Below are positions 1 through 7,614 of a stretch of 64,000 nt of DNA, in pieces. The notes under the pieces are model-generated. The model made no database searches. It was given only the letters and a program-made list of their open reading frames with translations, and had not been told where the DNA came from. The translations under genes and the position numbers were made by a program. How positions within the stretch are numbered: position 1 is the first letter of the stretch; every line of letters begins with the position of its first letter. Source of the stretch: QUBU01 sp014337915 (GTDB taxonomy: Bacteria > Pseudomonadota > Gammaproteobacteria > Steroidobacterales > GCA-2729495); the NCBI GenBank assembly GCA_030263395.1, contig SZOW01000004.1:248001-312000 (forward strand), in the 5' to 3' direction.

Positions 1-527
1 CCGAGTTCCACCGGCTCACCCGGCAGCACCTGGTCGACGAGGTCGAGGACCCGCTGCAGCGGCACGTCGCCCTCGAAGGGGCAGCCGAAGGCAGAGGAAA
101 TCATCACGTTGGCCCGCATGCCGGCGGCTTTCGCCGCACGCGCGATCGCCAGCCAGGCCTTCACCGATTCGCTGGTTGGCACGCCCTGGTTGCGCTGGTT
201 GTAGGTGTCGCTGGCGACCACCGCCATGCCGATTTCACCCAGGCCGGCATCACGTGCGCGCTCGAAACCCTTCTGGTTGAGGACCAGGCCGATGTAGCGG
301 ACGTCGCTCCGCTGCGGCAACGCCTTGATGACGGCCTCGGCATCAGCCATCTGCGGCACGCGCTTCGGATGTACGAAGCTGGTCACCTCGAGTGCGCGGA
401 CGCCGGCATCGATCGCGCGCCGGATGAACTCGATCTTTGCCTCGGTGCTGAGGATTTCCGGTTCGCTCTGCAGGCCGTCCCGCGGGCCGACCTCAATGAT
501 GGAAACGCGTCGTTGCGGCTGCTTCAT
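1..527 (-). CDS. Hydroxymethylglutaryl-CoA lyase family protein, N-terminal part (runs off the window)
   Basis: This is the first ~175 residues of a DRE-TIM metallolyase; the C-terminal half lies outside the window. The family cleaves 3-hydroxy-3-methylglutaryl-CoA to acetyl-CoA and acetoacetate using a divalent metal. Visible family marks are EVGPRDGLQ near residue 12 (catalytic Arg-Asp pair), TSFVHPKRVPQMADA near residue 50, and the loop SAFGCPFEG. The start is the ATG at 527. It is divergently transcribed from a CoA-transferase gene, which suggests a short acid-activation and cleavage route. The exact substrate (HMG-CoA or a longer 3-hydroxy-3-alkylglutaryl-CoA) cannot be fixed from this part. 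Confidence 0.88.
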   Translation of the reverse strand, partial: MKQPQRRVSIIEVGPRDGLQSEPEILSTEAKIEFIRRAIDAGVRALEVTSFVHPKRVPQMADAEAVIKALPQRSDVRYIGLVLNQKGFERARDAGLGEIGMAVVASDTYNQRNQGVPTSESVKAWLAIARAAKAAGMRANVMISSAFGCPFEGDVPLQRVLDLVDQVLPGEPVEL

Positions 528-534
528 GGCTGCC

Positions 535-568
535 TTGCAGGCCATCTAAAATGAGGTATTGTTATACA
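535..568. promoter_or_regulatory. AT-rich divergent promoter zone
   Basis: A short AT-rich island sits in an otherwise GC-rich 241-bp gap between the divergent lyase and CoA-transferase genes. On the plus strand TTGCAG (535-540) and TATTGT (557-562) are 16 bases apart and could be -35/-10 boxes. The hexamer ATACAA occurs here and again about 20 bases downstream as a direct repeat, as a regulator site might. This rests on weak consensus matches only. Confidence 0.25.
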
Positions 569-768
569 AGGCATTGGGCGATACAACCCGCGGCCGGCAC
601 CAGCCGGACGCATGAACGCCCGGCGAATTCACGCCAGGCCGCAAGCAGCTTTCGCGACGCCCAGGCGCTGTGCCGCCACGGGAAGCTGGATGGCGGCCAG
701 GCGTCTGCATCGACCCCGCGCCGCCGGCTCCCCCGGCGCAGGCGCACACTGTCTGGAAGGGATTGGAA

Positions 769-1983
769 ATGAGCACGGAAACCGGGAAGACGCCAGGCCC
801 ACTGGCCGGAGTGCGCGTCATTGAAATGGGCACTTTGCTGGCGGGACCATTCTGCGGTCAGTTGCTCGGCGACTTCGGTGCCGAGGTCATCAAGATCGAG
901 CCGCCAGGCCAGGGCGATCCGATGCGCGACTGGGGCCGCGAAAAATCCCATGGCATGTCGCTGTGGTGGCCGGTAGTCGCACGCAACAAGAAGTCCGTCA
1001 CCCTGAACCTGCGCGAAGCCGAGGGTCAGGCCATTGCCCGCTCCCTCATCGGCAAGGCGGATTTCCTGCTGGAGAATTTCCGGCCCGGCACCATGGAGAA
1101 ATGGGGACTCGGCTACGAGCAGCTGCGCCAGACCCAGCCCGGACTGATCATGGTCAGGGTGTCCGGTTTCGGGCAGACTGGTCCTTATGCCAAGCGCGCT
1201 GGTTTCGGTGCGGTTGGCGAGGCCATGGGAGGGCTGCGCTACGTCTGCGGCGACCCCTCCACGCCACCGAGCCGCATGGGCATCAGCATCGGCGATTCGC
1301 TGGCGGCAACCTTTGCATGCATCGGCGCGCTGGCGGCCCTGCACCACCGCGAGAAGACGGGCCAGGGGCAGGTGGTGGACTCGGCCATCTACGAGGCCGT
1401 GCTCAACATGATGGAATCGCTGGTCACCGAATACGACAAGGCCGGCTACATCCGCGAGCGCACTGGGGCGATCCTGCCGAACGTGGCGCCATCCAACGTC
1501 TATCCCACCAGCGACAGCCAGTTCATCCTCATCGCCGCCAATCAGGACACGGTTTTCAAGCGCCTGGCGGAGGCCATGGGCCGGCCGGAGCTGGCGACCG
1601 ATCCCCGCTACGCCAGCCACTCGTCGCGCGGTGCCAACCAGAAGGAACTCGATGACCTGATCGGTGCCTGGACGCGGACCATCACCGCCGAGCGCCTCGA
1701 GGCGTTGATGGAGGAGTTCGGCATTCCGTCGGGCAAGATCTACCGCACACCCGAAATGCTGGCCGATGCCCACTTCCAGGCGCGCCAGGCGATCATCAGC
1801 GTGGCCCATCCCCGCTTCGGCCAGCTCAAGATGCAGAACGTGGCCCCGAAGCTCAGCGCCACGCCGGGTACCGTGCGCAGCCCGGCCCCGGAACTGGGTG
1901 AGCACAACCGCGAGGTGTATGGCGGGCTCCTCGGTTATTCCGACGCGCGCATGGCTGATCTCCATAGCGCCGGAATCATCTGA
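769..1983 (+). CDS. Family III (CaiB/BaiF) CoA-transferase
   Basis: Family III CoA-transferases move CoA from a donor such as succinyl-CoA to a free carboxylic acid through an aspartyl-CoA intermediate. The 404-residue protein has the N-terminal LAGPFCGQLLGDFGAEVIKIE signature split around residue 30, the segment RVSGFGQTGPY near residue 130, and GDSLAA with Asp176 at the expected catalytic position. The ATG at 769 follows a purine-rich AAGGGATTGGAA ribosome site; an earlier in-frame ATG at 670 would add 33 residues with no family similarity. The stop is directly followed by the next gene. With the divergent HMG-CoA lyase it may activate a branched dicarboxylic acid; the substrate is inferred. 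Confidence 0.85.
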   Translation: MSTETGKTPGPLAGVRVIEMGTLLAGPFCGQLLGDFGAEVIKIEPPGQGDPMRDWGREKSHGMSLWWPVVARNKKSVTLNLREAEGQAIARSLIGKADFLLENFRPGTMEKWGLGYEQLRQTQPGLIMVRVSGFGQTGPYAKRAGFGAVGEAMGGLRYVCGDPSTPPSRMGISIGDSLAATFACIGALAALHHREKTGQGQVVDSAIYEAVLNMMESLVTEYDKAGYIRERTGAILPNVAPSNVYPTSDSQFILIAANQDTVFKRLAEAMGRPELATDPRYASHSSRGANQKELDDLIGAWTRTITAERLEALMEEFGIPSGKIYRTPEMLADAHFQARQAIISVAHPRFGQLKMQNVAPKLSATPGTVRSPAPELGEHNREVYGGLLGYSDARMADLHSAGII

Positions 1984-2838
1984 GTGAATGAGCAGGCGGC
2001 TGCCGGGCCGGGCATCGGGCCGATAACCGGCGTCACCATCAGTACGCCGCATCTCGCGGCCAGCGAGGCGGCATACGTACGCCACCTCGGCTATCGTGTC
2101 CGCCAGCGTGGCAGGATCAGCGCCTTGCAGGCTGAAACCTGGCAACGGCCAGCGGCCAGTGGCGCACGCTTCGTCAGCCTGGTCCCCGAGGCCGCCGAGG
2201 ACTTCGAGTTCCGGTTCGTCGAGGTGCCGGCGCCAGCGCAGCCCTATCGGGCCTTTTCCGCGTACGGCTGGAATGCCGCCGAACTGATCGTCCAGGACGT
2301 GGACGCGCTGGCGGCAGAACTGGCCGGAGGAAGCTTCGAGATCCTCGGCCCCCCGCAGGACCTGTCGTTCAGCGACGCCATCCGGGCCATGCAGATCCGC
2401 GGCCCGGCCGGCGAGATCCTTTACCTGACGCAGTTCAAGCGTGAGCTGCCGGCCTTGCCGGCGCCACCCGCGCGCTGCAGGACGGACAAGGTGTTCATCG
2501 TCATCGTCGGCGGCCCGTCGCTCGATGGCCTGCTCGACTTCTACGGGAGCCGCTTTGGCGTCAGCGCCCCGCAGCGGATGGAATCCCGGGTGAAGGTGAT
2601 GTCGGAGGTCTTCGGCCTGTCGGCCGAGGAACGCTACCCGATCGCCGCCCTGCCACTACGGGCGCGTTGCTATATCGAAGCCGACCAGATGCCCGCTGCG
2701 GCCCGGGCGCCAGCCGTCGGGTCAGGCCAGCTGCCACCCGGCATCGCGGTCGTAACTTTTGCCCGCCAGCAGCCGGGCGCCACCACGGCCCTGGCCGGAC
2801 CTGGTGGCGAGATCATTGAGCTCGTCACCTTGCCCTGA
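1984..2838 (+). CDS. VOC (glyoxalase/bleomycin-resistance fold) protein, probably two VOC modules
   Basis: This 284-residue protein starts with GTG immediately after the CoA-transferase stop, so the pair is almost surely cotranscribed. Two stretches look like vicinal-oxygen-chelate modules: residues ~12-145, ending in the typical strand GEILYLTQFK, and residues ~165-280, ending in GGEIIELVTLP. VOC proteins are metal-dependent isomerases, epimerases, lyases or dioxygenases acting on small acids. The metal-binding residues could not be assigned with confidence. Its position with a CoA-transferase and an HMG-CoA lyase suggests a catabolic step on a CoA-linked acid, but no substrate can be named. 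Confidence 0.7.
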   Translation: MNEQAAAGPGIGPITGVTISTPHLAASEAAYVRHLGYRVRQRGRISALQAETWQRPAASGARFVSLVPEAAEDFEFRFVEVPAPAQPYRAFSAYGWNAAELIVQDVDALAAELAGGSFEILGPPQDLSFSDAIRAMQIRGPAGEILYLTQFKRELPALPAPPARCRTDKVFIVIVGGPSLDGLLDFYGSRFGVSAPQRMESRVKVMSEVFGLSAEERYPIAALPLRARCYIEADQMPAAARAPAVGSGQLPPGIAVVTFARQQPGATTALAGPGGEIIELVTLP

Positions 2839-2874
2839 GCGATATCAGGCAGCCGCTACCCGTACTCACCGTGC

Positions 2875-3195
2875 TCAGCTCTCGTTGTCAGCCACCTGCA
2901 CCTCGAGGCCGTCGAGCGCGTCGGTGAGTTCGATCTGGCAGGTCAGGCGGCTGTTGGGCCGCCGCTCCCTGGCGGATTCCAGCATGGTATCTTCCATGTC
3001 GCTTGGCGGGGGCAGCTTTGCCAGCCAGTCGTCGGCCACATAGGCGTGGCAGGTCGCGCAGGCACAGGCACCACCACATTCGGCAACGATGCCGGAAACG
3101 TCATTGTCTATGGCACCCTCCATCACGGTGGAACCGACGGGGACCTCCACCTCGCGGCGCTGGCCTTCGCTGTCGACGTAGATCACCTTCGGCAC
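2875..3195 (-). CDS. Adrenodoxin-type [2Fe-2S] ferredoxin
   Basis: A 106-residue vertebrate/ISC-type ferredoxin. The cluster ligands are visible as Cys-x5-Cys-x2-Cys in ECGGACACATCHAY (residues ~40-50) and a fourth Cys in SRLTCQI near residue 87. An acidic C-terminal region typical of partner-binding ferredoxins follows. Such proteins carry electrons to cytochrome P450s, ring hydroxylases or the iron-sulfur assembly machinery. It is not next to isc genes here, so the partner is unknown. It stands alone on the minus strand, convergent with the VOC gene and downstream of the tonB cluster terminator. Confidence 0.9.
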   Translation of the reverse strand: MPKVIYVDSEGQRREVEVPVGSTVMEGAIDNDVSGIVAECGGACACATCHAYVADDWLAKLPPPSDMEDTMLESARERRPNSRLTCQIELTDALDGLEVQVADNES

Positions 3196-3260
3196 GGGCT
3201 GGCACCTCGTGGCATGGCGCCGGCCGCCGGCAGGCGCATCGTGCTACATGTCAGATCCGG

Positions 3261-3289
3261 AAAAGCACCGCCGCCCTGACGGGCGGCGG
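3261..3289 (-). terminator. Intrinsic terminator of the tonB-exb-TPR operon
   Basis: A perfect 9-bp GC stem (CCGCCGCCC / GGGCGGCGG) with a TGAC loop spans 3268-3289. On the minus strand it is followed by TGC and then four T. It lies about 60 bases after the TPR gene stop and before the ferredoxin gene, as expected for the end of the upstream operon. The short T-run makes it a moderate candidate. Confidence 0.55.
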
Positions 3290-3348
3290 ATGTATGGAAA
3301 AACGGAAGGTGGCGAGTCGCCGCCAGACCGCTGGCCAGTGCGACGTAC

Positions 3349-4587
3349 TCAACCAGTGCTACTGCGGGCCACGATGGTCCACAGGCGCGCCAGGTCCGCC
3401 ATCTGCGGATCGGCAGTCACCTGGCCGAAGGCCTTGGCCGCATCCGCCTTCTTGCCCAGCTTCAGATCGGCGATGCCGAGCATGATCTGCGCCTGGTCGG
3501 GGTCGCGAACGCCCCCCTTGGCCAGGCCACGGCTGAGGGCCGCAGCAGCCTTCTCATATTGGCCAAAGCTGGAATAAGCCATGCCGAGGGCCACGTCGGC
3601 CTGGCCGTTGGTTCCCTTCTGGGCGTCCTTCTCGAACTGTGGCAGCGACTGCAGGTCCTTGGCTGCCGCGGCCTTTGCATCGTCGAAGCGGCGCTTGTAG
3701 CGGTCCGACGCCGCCTTGTCCGCCGGATCGACCACCTTGGCGGAATATCCCGCCTCCAGCGCGCTCTTCGCCTCGCCCGGCAGTCCGGCCTCCAGCAGCA
3801 GCTCGGCCATTTCCAGGTACTGGTCAGCCGAGTTCAGGGTGCCCACCTGTTGCGCCAGGCGCAGTGTATTGAGCGTGATGCGGTCGGAAGCCTTCGCGTT
3901 GAGACGCGTGCCGATCAGGAAATTCCAGTACTCCGGCTTCGGATACAGCTGCACCAGCTTTTCCATGGTCTTCGCAGCGCCGTCCTGGTCACCCATGTTC
4001 GTCTGCGCGCTGCGCACCAGCTGCAGCCAGTTCTCGTCGACGGTCTTGCCGGCCTGCTCGGCGCTCTTGATCGCGGCCTGCATGATCGCAACCGCCTCTT
4101 TGTAGTCCTTCTGCAGGTAGTGTGCCTGCGCCACGAGCACGCGGGTGTCGATGTCCTGCCCGCCGGCCTTGATCCAGCGGTCGCCGAACTCCATGACCTT
4201 CTTGTAGTTCTTGGTCGCCGTGTAGAGCTGGACCAGGGTCTTCAGCCGGTCGTTGACCTGCTCCGGCGGCTGCCTGCCTGAGGCCAGGTTGGTTTCATAC
4301 AGGCTGGCGACCTCGGCGTACTTGCGCTGCTGCAGGAAGACATAGGCCTTGAATTCGTTGATCTGGAACTGGTCGAACGGGGTCTTGCCGCTGACCGCAT
4401 CCGCCTCGGCCACCTTGGCCAGCGCCTGGTCCCATTGCTTCTTCTGGATGGCTTCCTGGGCTGCCTTCATGGGCTTGGCAACCTTGGCGCTGATCTTGTC
4501 TTCGGCCATCGACTGGCCGGCAGTCAGCAAGCTGGCCAGGATGACCAGCATGGCGCCGATGGCGCGGAATGAGGCGTTTGCTCGCAT
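3349..4587 (-). CDS. Secreted tetratricopeptide-repeat protein of the TonB cluster
   Basis: A 412-residue protein. The ATG at 4587 gives an N-terminal signal peptide (a basic start, then AIGAMLVILASLLTAGQSMA) with probable cleavage near residue 26; a longer frame upstream would bury it. The remainder is Ala/Lys-rich helical repeats of TPR type (for example DQALAKVAEADAVSGK and KKWMEFGDRW-like units), so it is probably a periplasmic scaffold. It is the last gene of a tonB-exbB-exbD-exbD cluster on the same strand, 79 bases after exbD, suggesting it works with the TonB energy-transduction system. No enzymatic motif is seen. Confidence 0.75.
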   Translation of the reverse strand: MRANASFRAIGAMLVILASLLTAGQSMAEDKISAKVAKPMKAAQEAIQKKQWDQALAKVAEADAVSGKTPFDQFQINEFKAYVFLQQRKYAEVASLYETNLASGRQPPEQVNDRLKTLVQLYTATKNYKKVMEFGDRWIKAGGQDIDTRVLVAQAHYLQKDYKEAVAIMQAAIKSAEQAGKTVDENWLQLVRSAQTNMGDQDGAAKTMEKLVQLYPKPEYWNFLIGTRLNAKASDRITLNTLRLAQQVGTLNSADQYLEMAELLLEAGLPGEAKSALEAGYSAKVVDPADKAASDRYKRRFDDAKAAAAKDLQSLPQFEKDAQKGTNGQADVALGMAYSSFGQYEKAAAALSRGLAKGGVRDPDQAQIMLGIADLKLGKKADAAKAFGQVTADPQMADLARLWTIVARSSTG

Positions 4588-4666
4588 GATCGTGGCTCTC
4601 TCTGGCGTTGGCGTTGATGGCTTGGACAGCAATCGCGGGCCCGTGGTTGCAGGCAAAGTCTTGCTG

Positions 4667-5098
4667 CTACTCAGCAAACTGCTCCATGCCGACAAAACCG
4701 ATCTTGTTCACGCCCTGGCGCTGCGCGAGAGCCAGGACCTTGGCAACGGTGTCGTACTTGGCACGCTTGTTGGCGCGGATGTGCAGCTCCGGCTGGGGTT
4801 CCTTCACTGCTTCCTGGCTGAAGTACTGCTCCAGGGTGCCAAGGCTGGGAACCACGGTCTGGTTCCAGAGGATCGTACCGTCGTAGTCGATCTCCAGCTC
4901 GATCACCTCCGGCGGCACCGGAGGCGTCACCGCATTCGGGTTCGGGCGCGGCATGTCGAGCTTCACGGCGTGGGTCATGATCGGAATGGTGACGATGAAC
5001 ATGATGAGAAGCACCAGCATGACGTCGATCAGCGGCGTCATGTTGATGTCCAGCATCGGGTCGTCGTCGCGGCCCCCGCCGCCAACGTTTATTCCCAT
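4667..5098 (-). CDS. exbD: ExbD/TolR-type biopolymer transport protein (second copy)
   Basis: A 143-residue inner-membrane protein with a short cytoplasmic N-terminus, one membrane helix (MTPLIDVMLVLLIMFIVTIP, residues ~20-40) and a periplasmic domain. The Asp in PLIDVMLVLLI is the conserved proton-path residue of ExbD/TolR. With ExbB it forms the proton channel that energises TonB. It lies 35 bases after the first exbD copy and differs widely from it outside the membrane helix, so it is an old paralogue. Two exbD genes in tandem are known from xanthomonads. Confidence 0.9.
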   Translation of the reverse strand: MGINVGGGGRDDDPMLDINMTPLIDVMLVLLIMFIVTIPIMTHAVKLDMPRPNPNAVTPPVPPEVIELEIDYDGTILWNQTVVPSLGTLEQYFSQEAVKEPQPELHIRANKRAKYDTVAKVLALAQRQGVNKIGFVGMEQFAE

Positions 5099-5133
5099 GT
5101 CGTTCTCTCCCTCAGGGGTGCCCGGCTGCCGGG

Positions 5134-5565
5134 CTAGCGCAGGCCGCGGTCAGGCTCGGTGATGAAACCCACCTTGACGACGCCGCCGCGCTGGATCAGG
5201 TAGATGACGCGGCCCACCGACTCGAACTTGGCGCGGCCATCCCCGCGGATATGGATTTCCGGCTGGGGATCCTGCACCGCGACCGATTTGACGAGTTCCA
5301 GCAGTGCCTGGTCATCCGGGACCCGCGACTGGTTCCAGAACACGTCACCCGTGGCATTGACGGCCACGGTGACGTTTTCCGGCTTGGTCTTCGTCGGCTG
5401 GTTGGCAACCTTGGGCAGCTCGACCGGGACCGTCTGCGTGATCACCGGGATGGTGATCAGGAAGATGATCAGCAGCACCAGCATGATGTCCACGAGGGGC
5501 ACCACGTTGATGTCGGACATCGCCTTGTCGTCGCCACCGCCCTCGCCGGGGACCGACATGCCCAC
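5134..5565 (-). CDS. exbD: ExbD/TolR-type biopolymer transport protein (first copy)
   Basis: Also 143 residues, with the membrane helix VVPLVDIMLVLLIIFLITIP at residues ~20-40 holding the conserved Asp, then a periplasmic domain containing DGRAKFESVGRVI. It starts one base after the exbB stop, so translation is probably coupled. It forms the ExbB-ExbD motor with the upstream gene. The two ExbD copies share the N-terminal SDINVVPL/DINMTPL block but differ through the periplasmic part. Confidence 0.92.
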   Translation of the reverse strand: MGMSVPGEGGGDDKAMSDINVVPLVDIMLVLLIIFLITIPVITQTVPVELPKVANQPTKTKPENVTVAVNATGDVFWNQSRVPDDQALLELVKSVAVQDPQPEIHIRGDGRAKFESVGRVIYLIQRGGVVKVGFITEPDRGLR

Positions 5566-5566
5566 G

Positions 5567-6457
5567 TTACTTGCTCCGCTGGCCCGGTGCGTCCATGCGG
5601 GCGCCGCTCACCAGGTACTGCTGCACTTCAGTCGCGAAGTAGCGCACTTCTTCCAGCAGGGCCTTGTTGCGACGCAGGAGCCAGTTGTAACCGAGCACCG
5701 CAGGCACCGCGACCGCGAGGCCGAGGGCGGTCATGATCAGCGCCTCACCCACGGGGCCGGCCACCTTGTCGATGCTGGCCTGGCCGGCGATGCCGATGGC
5801 GATCAGCGCATGGTAGATGCCCCACACCGTACCGAACAGCCCGATGAACGGTGCGGTCGAACCGGCAGTCGCCAGGAACGACAGGCCGCTCTGCATGTCA
5901 TTGGTGACCTTGTCGACGGCACGCTGCAGCGAGGCGGTGATCCACTCATGCAGCGGAATCTGGTCTGTCAGTCGCCCCTCGTGGTGCCGGGCTGCCTTGA
6001 CGCCCTGCTCCGCAATGAGCCGGAAGGCATTGTCCGGGTCAGTCAGGGTGGCGATGCCGTCCTGCAGGGACTTGCCAGCCCAGAATCCCTTGTCCGTCTG
6101 GTTGAACTGGCGGCGCAGGCGCGCCTGGTCCCAGAGCTTGGTCAGGATGATGAACCATGAAGCGAACGACATCACGACCAGGATCACCAGGGTGCCGCGG
6201 GCGACAAAGTCGCCCTGCGCCCAGAGCTGGCTCAGGCCGTAGGGATTGGCCTTTTCCTCGGTGGCCACCTGGCCGACGTCCTGGGCCGCTGCCGGCGCGG
6301 ACTCTGCGGGAGCCATCTCGGCCGGTGCCGGCGCAGTCGCGTCAGCCGTGGGCAGGGTCGCCGTTTCGGCGGTGGCCGGTGCTGCTGAAGCGGGATCGGT
6401 CGTCGGCTGCTGGGCCGCGAGCGCGATGCTCAGAGCGAGAGCTGCTAGTTCAACCAT
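5567..6457 (-). CDS. exbB: ExbB/MotA/TolQ-family proton channel protein
   Basis: A 296-residue inner-membrane protein. The N-terminus is a hydrophobic signal-like segment followed by an Ala/Pro/Glu-rich stretch (residues ~20-70), an extension known from some ExbB proteins. Then come a first membrane helix (LVILVVMSFASWFIIL) and the conserved MotA/TolQ/ExbB domain with GSTAPFIGLFGTVWGIY and GEALIMTALGLAVAVPAVL. It supplies the proton channel of the TonB complex. It lies between tonB (95 bases upstream) and exbD (1 base downstream). Confidence 0.93.
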   Translation of the reverse strand: MVELAALALSIALAAQQPTTDPASAAPATAETATLPTADATAPAPAEMAPAESAPAAAQDVGQVATEEKANPYGLSQLWAQGDFVARGTLVILVVMSFASWFIILTKLWDQARLRRQFNQTDKGFWAGKSLQDGIATLTDPDNAFRLIAEQGVKAARHHEGRLTDQIPLHEWITASLQRAVDKVTNDMQSGLSFLATAGSTAPFIGLFGTVWGIYHALIAIGIAGQASIDKVAGPVGEALIMTALGLAVAVPAVLGYNWLLRRNKALLEEVRYFATEVQQYLVSGARMDAPGQRSK

Positions 6458-6552
6458 GATTGCGTCTTCCCCTCAGTACGTAGCTCAAACCAATACTGTC
6501 TGTCTCAAGCTGCGCCGCCCCGTGACCGGTAGCGACGCGGCCCATACTTCCC

Positions 6553-7185
6553 CTAGCGTTCGTTCACGATCTTCCAGACCACGCGGAAGTCGAACCACAT
6601 GGGCACCGGCTTGCCGCCTTCGGTGCCAGGGATGAACTTCCATGCGCGCTTGGCGTGCCTCAGTGCCGCTTCATCCAGCTGCTCGTGGCCGCTGCTCTGG
6701 GCGATCTGCGCGTCGCCGACGCTGCCGTCCTCGAGGATGTAGAGCCGCAGGACGGTGGAGCCCTCCAGGCCGAGGCGCTTGGCCTGCGGCGGGTAGTCCG
6801 GCAGGCTCGGCGGCCGGCGCGGGTTCTGTTTCGGCGGCACGCGTACGACGGCCACCGGAGGCGGCGGCTTGGCCACGGGCTTCTGGGTCGTCGCGGTGAT
6901 GGCTGTCGTGGCGGTAGTCTCGACCGGAAGGTCAATCGAGATATCGGGCGGCGGCACGAACGGTGGCGGCGTCGTTTCGATCTTCGGCGGCGGCGGTGGT
7001 GGCTTGTCCTGCTCCTCCTTGACCTCCTCGATCATCTTGGTCTCGATCGGACCGTAGATCATCTCCACGGCCTGGTGGGCGAGGCCTGCGTTGAGGACGT
7101 AGACGAAGCCTACATGCAGCGCCACGATGCCGACGAACACCAGCGCGCGCCGGGAGAGCATGGGTGTACTGACTGCGACGGCCAT
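6553..7185 (-). CDS. tonB: TonB energy-transducing protein
   Basis: A 210-residue TonB. It has a short cytoplasmic N-terminus, one membrane anchor (ALVFVGIVALHVGFVYVL), a Pro-rich periplasmic spacer (DKPPPPPPKIETTPPPF and following) and a C-terminal TonB domain with YPPQAKRLGLEGSTVLRLYI near residue 130. It couples the proton motive force to outer-membrane receptors for iron chelates, vitamin B12 or sugars. It is the first gene of the exb cluster and probably carries the operon promoter in the gap before ilvE. Confidence 0.93.
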   Translation of the reverse strand: MAVAVSTPMLSRRALVFVGIVALHVGFVYVLNAGLAHQAVEMIYGPIETKMIEEVKEEQDKPPPPPPKIETTPPPFVPPPDISIDLPVETTATTAITATTQKPVAKPPPPVAVVRVPPKQNPRRPPSLPDYPPQAKRLGLEGSTVLRLYILEDGSVGDAQIAQSSGHEQLDEAALRHAKRAWKFIPGTEGGKPVPMWFDFRVVWKIVNER

Positions 7186-7614
7186 ATCAACCTGGACTGG
7201 TCAAACTGTTCAGACTTGCGCTGGCGGTTGCTGCCGCCGGGGCGCGTATGTTGCCACAAGCCACTGGCAAATCACCACAAGGATAGCGCATCAATGGCTG
7301 GTCATCGTACCCCCGCCGCTGGCGCGGATCCGGCGCGCGCCCGATTCTCCCCCGGCCGCACGGTTCCTGCCAGCGGTGATTCTGCCTACCAGCAATGTTG
7401 CGGAACTGCCGGGCGCAGCCCTGGAATATAATGTCGCAGGATTCCGCTGCCCGGGCACCGGCATGGCCGTGACCGGGGCGCTGGCTCACCCGGAAATCAT
7501 CCCACCGCAGATTCGGCGCGGCGTCGCTCCGGACCGACAAACGGTACGCGGGCCGGGCCGGAGTGCGGGCACTCGAGCCACAGCGGCTGCCGGCGTTTTT
7601 CGAGGACTGACAAC
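7186..7614. other. 429-bp divergent intergenic region between tonB and ilvE
   Basis: No convincing gene is seen here; the open frames crossing it are shadows. It must contain the promoters of the tonB operon (minus) and the ilvE-leu operon (plus). A TATAAT box occurs at 7427-7432. About 180 bases lie between that box and the ilvE ATG, long enough for a regulated leader, but I found no Leu/Ile/Val-rich leader peptide and no obvious terminator hairpin. Confidence 0.6.
7427..7432 (+). promoter_or_regulatory. Candidate -10 box (TATAAT) for the ilvE-leuCDB operon
   Basis: A perfect TATAAT at the start of the ilvE leader, in a GC-rich context. No good TTGACA-like box sits 16-18 bases upstream; the nearest, TTGCGG at 7398, is 23 bases away. 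It would therefore need an activator or be fortuitous. Confidence 0.3.

Noticed and set aside
562..2145. A ~530-codon frame opposite the CoA-transferase gene
   Set aside because: It is a GC-driven shadow of a clear family III CoA-transferase.
4667..5565. The two exbD genes as an assembly duplication
   Set aside because: They have equal lengths but differ at most positions outside the membrane helix, so they are genuine paralogues.
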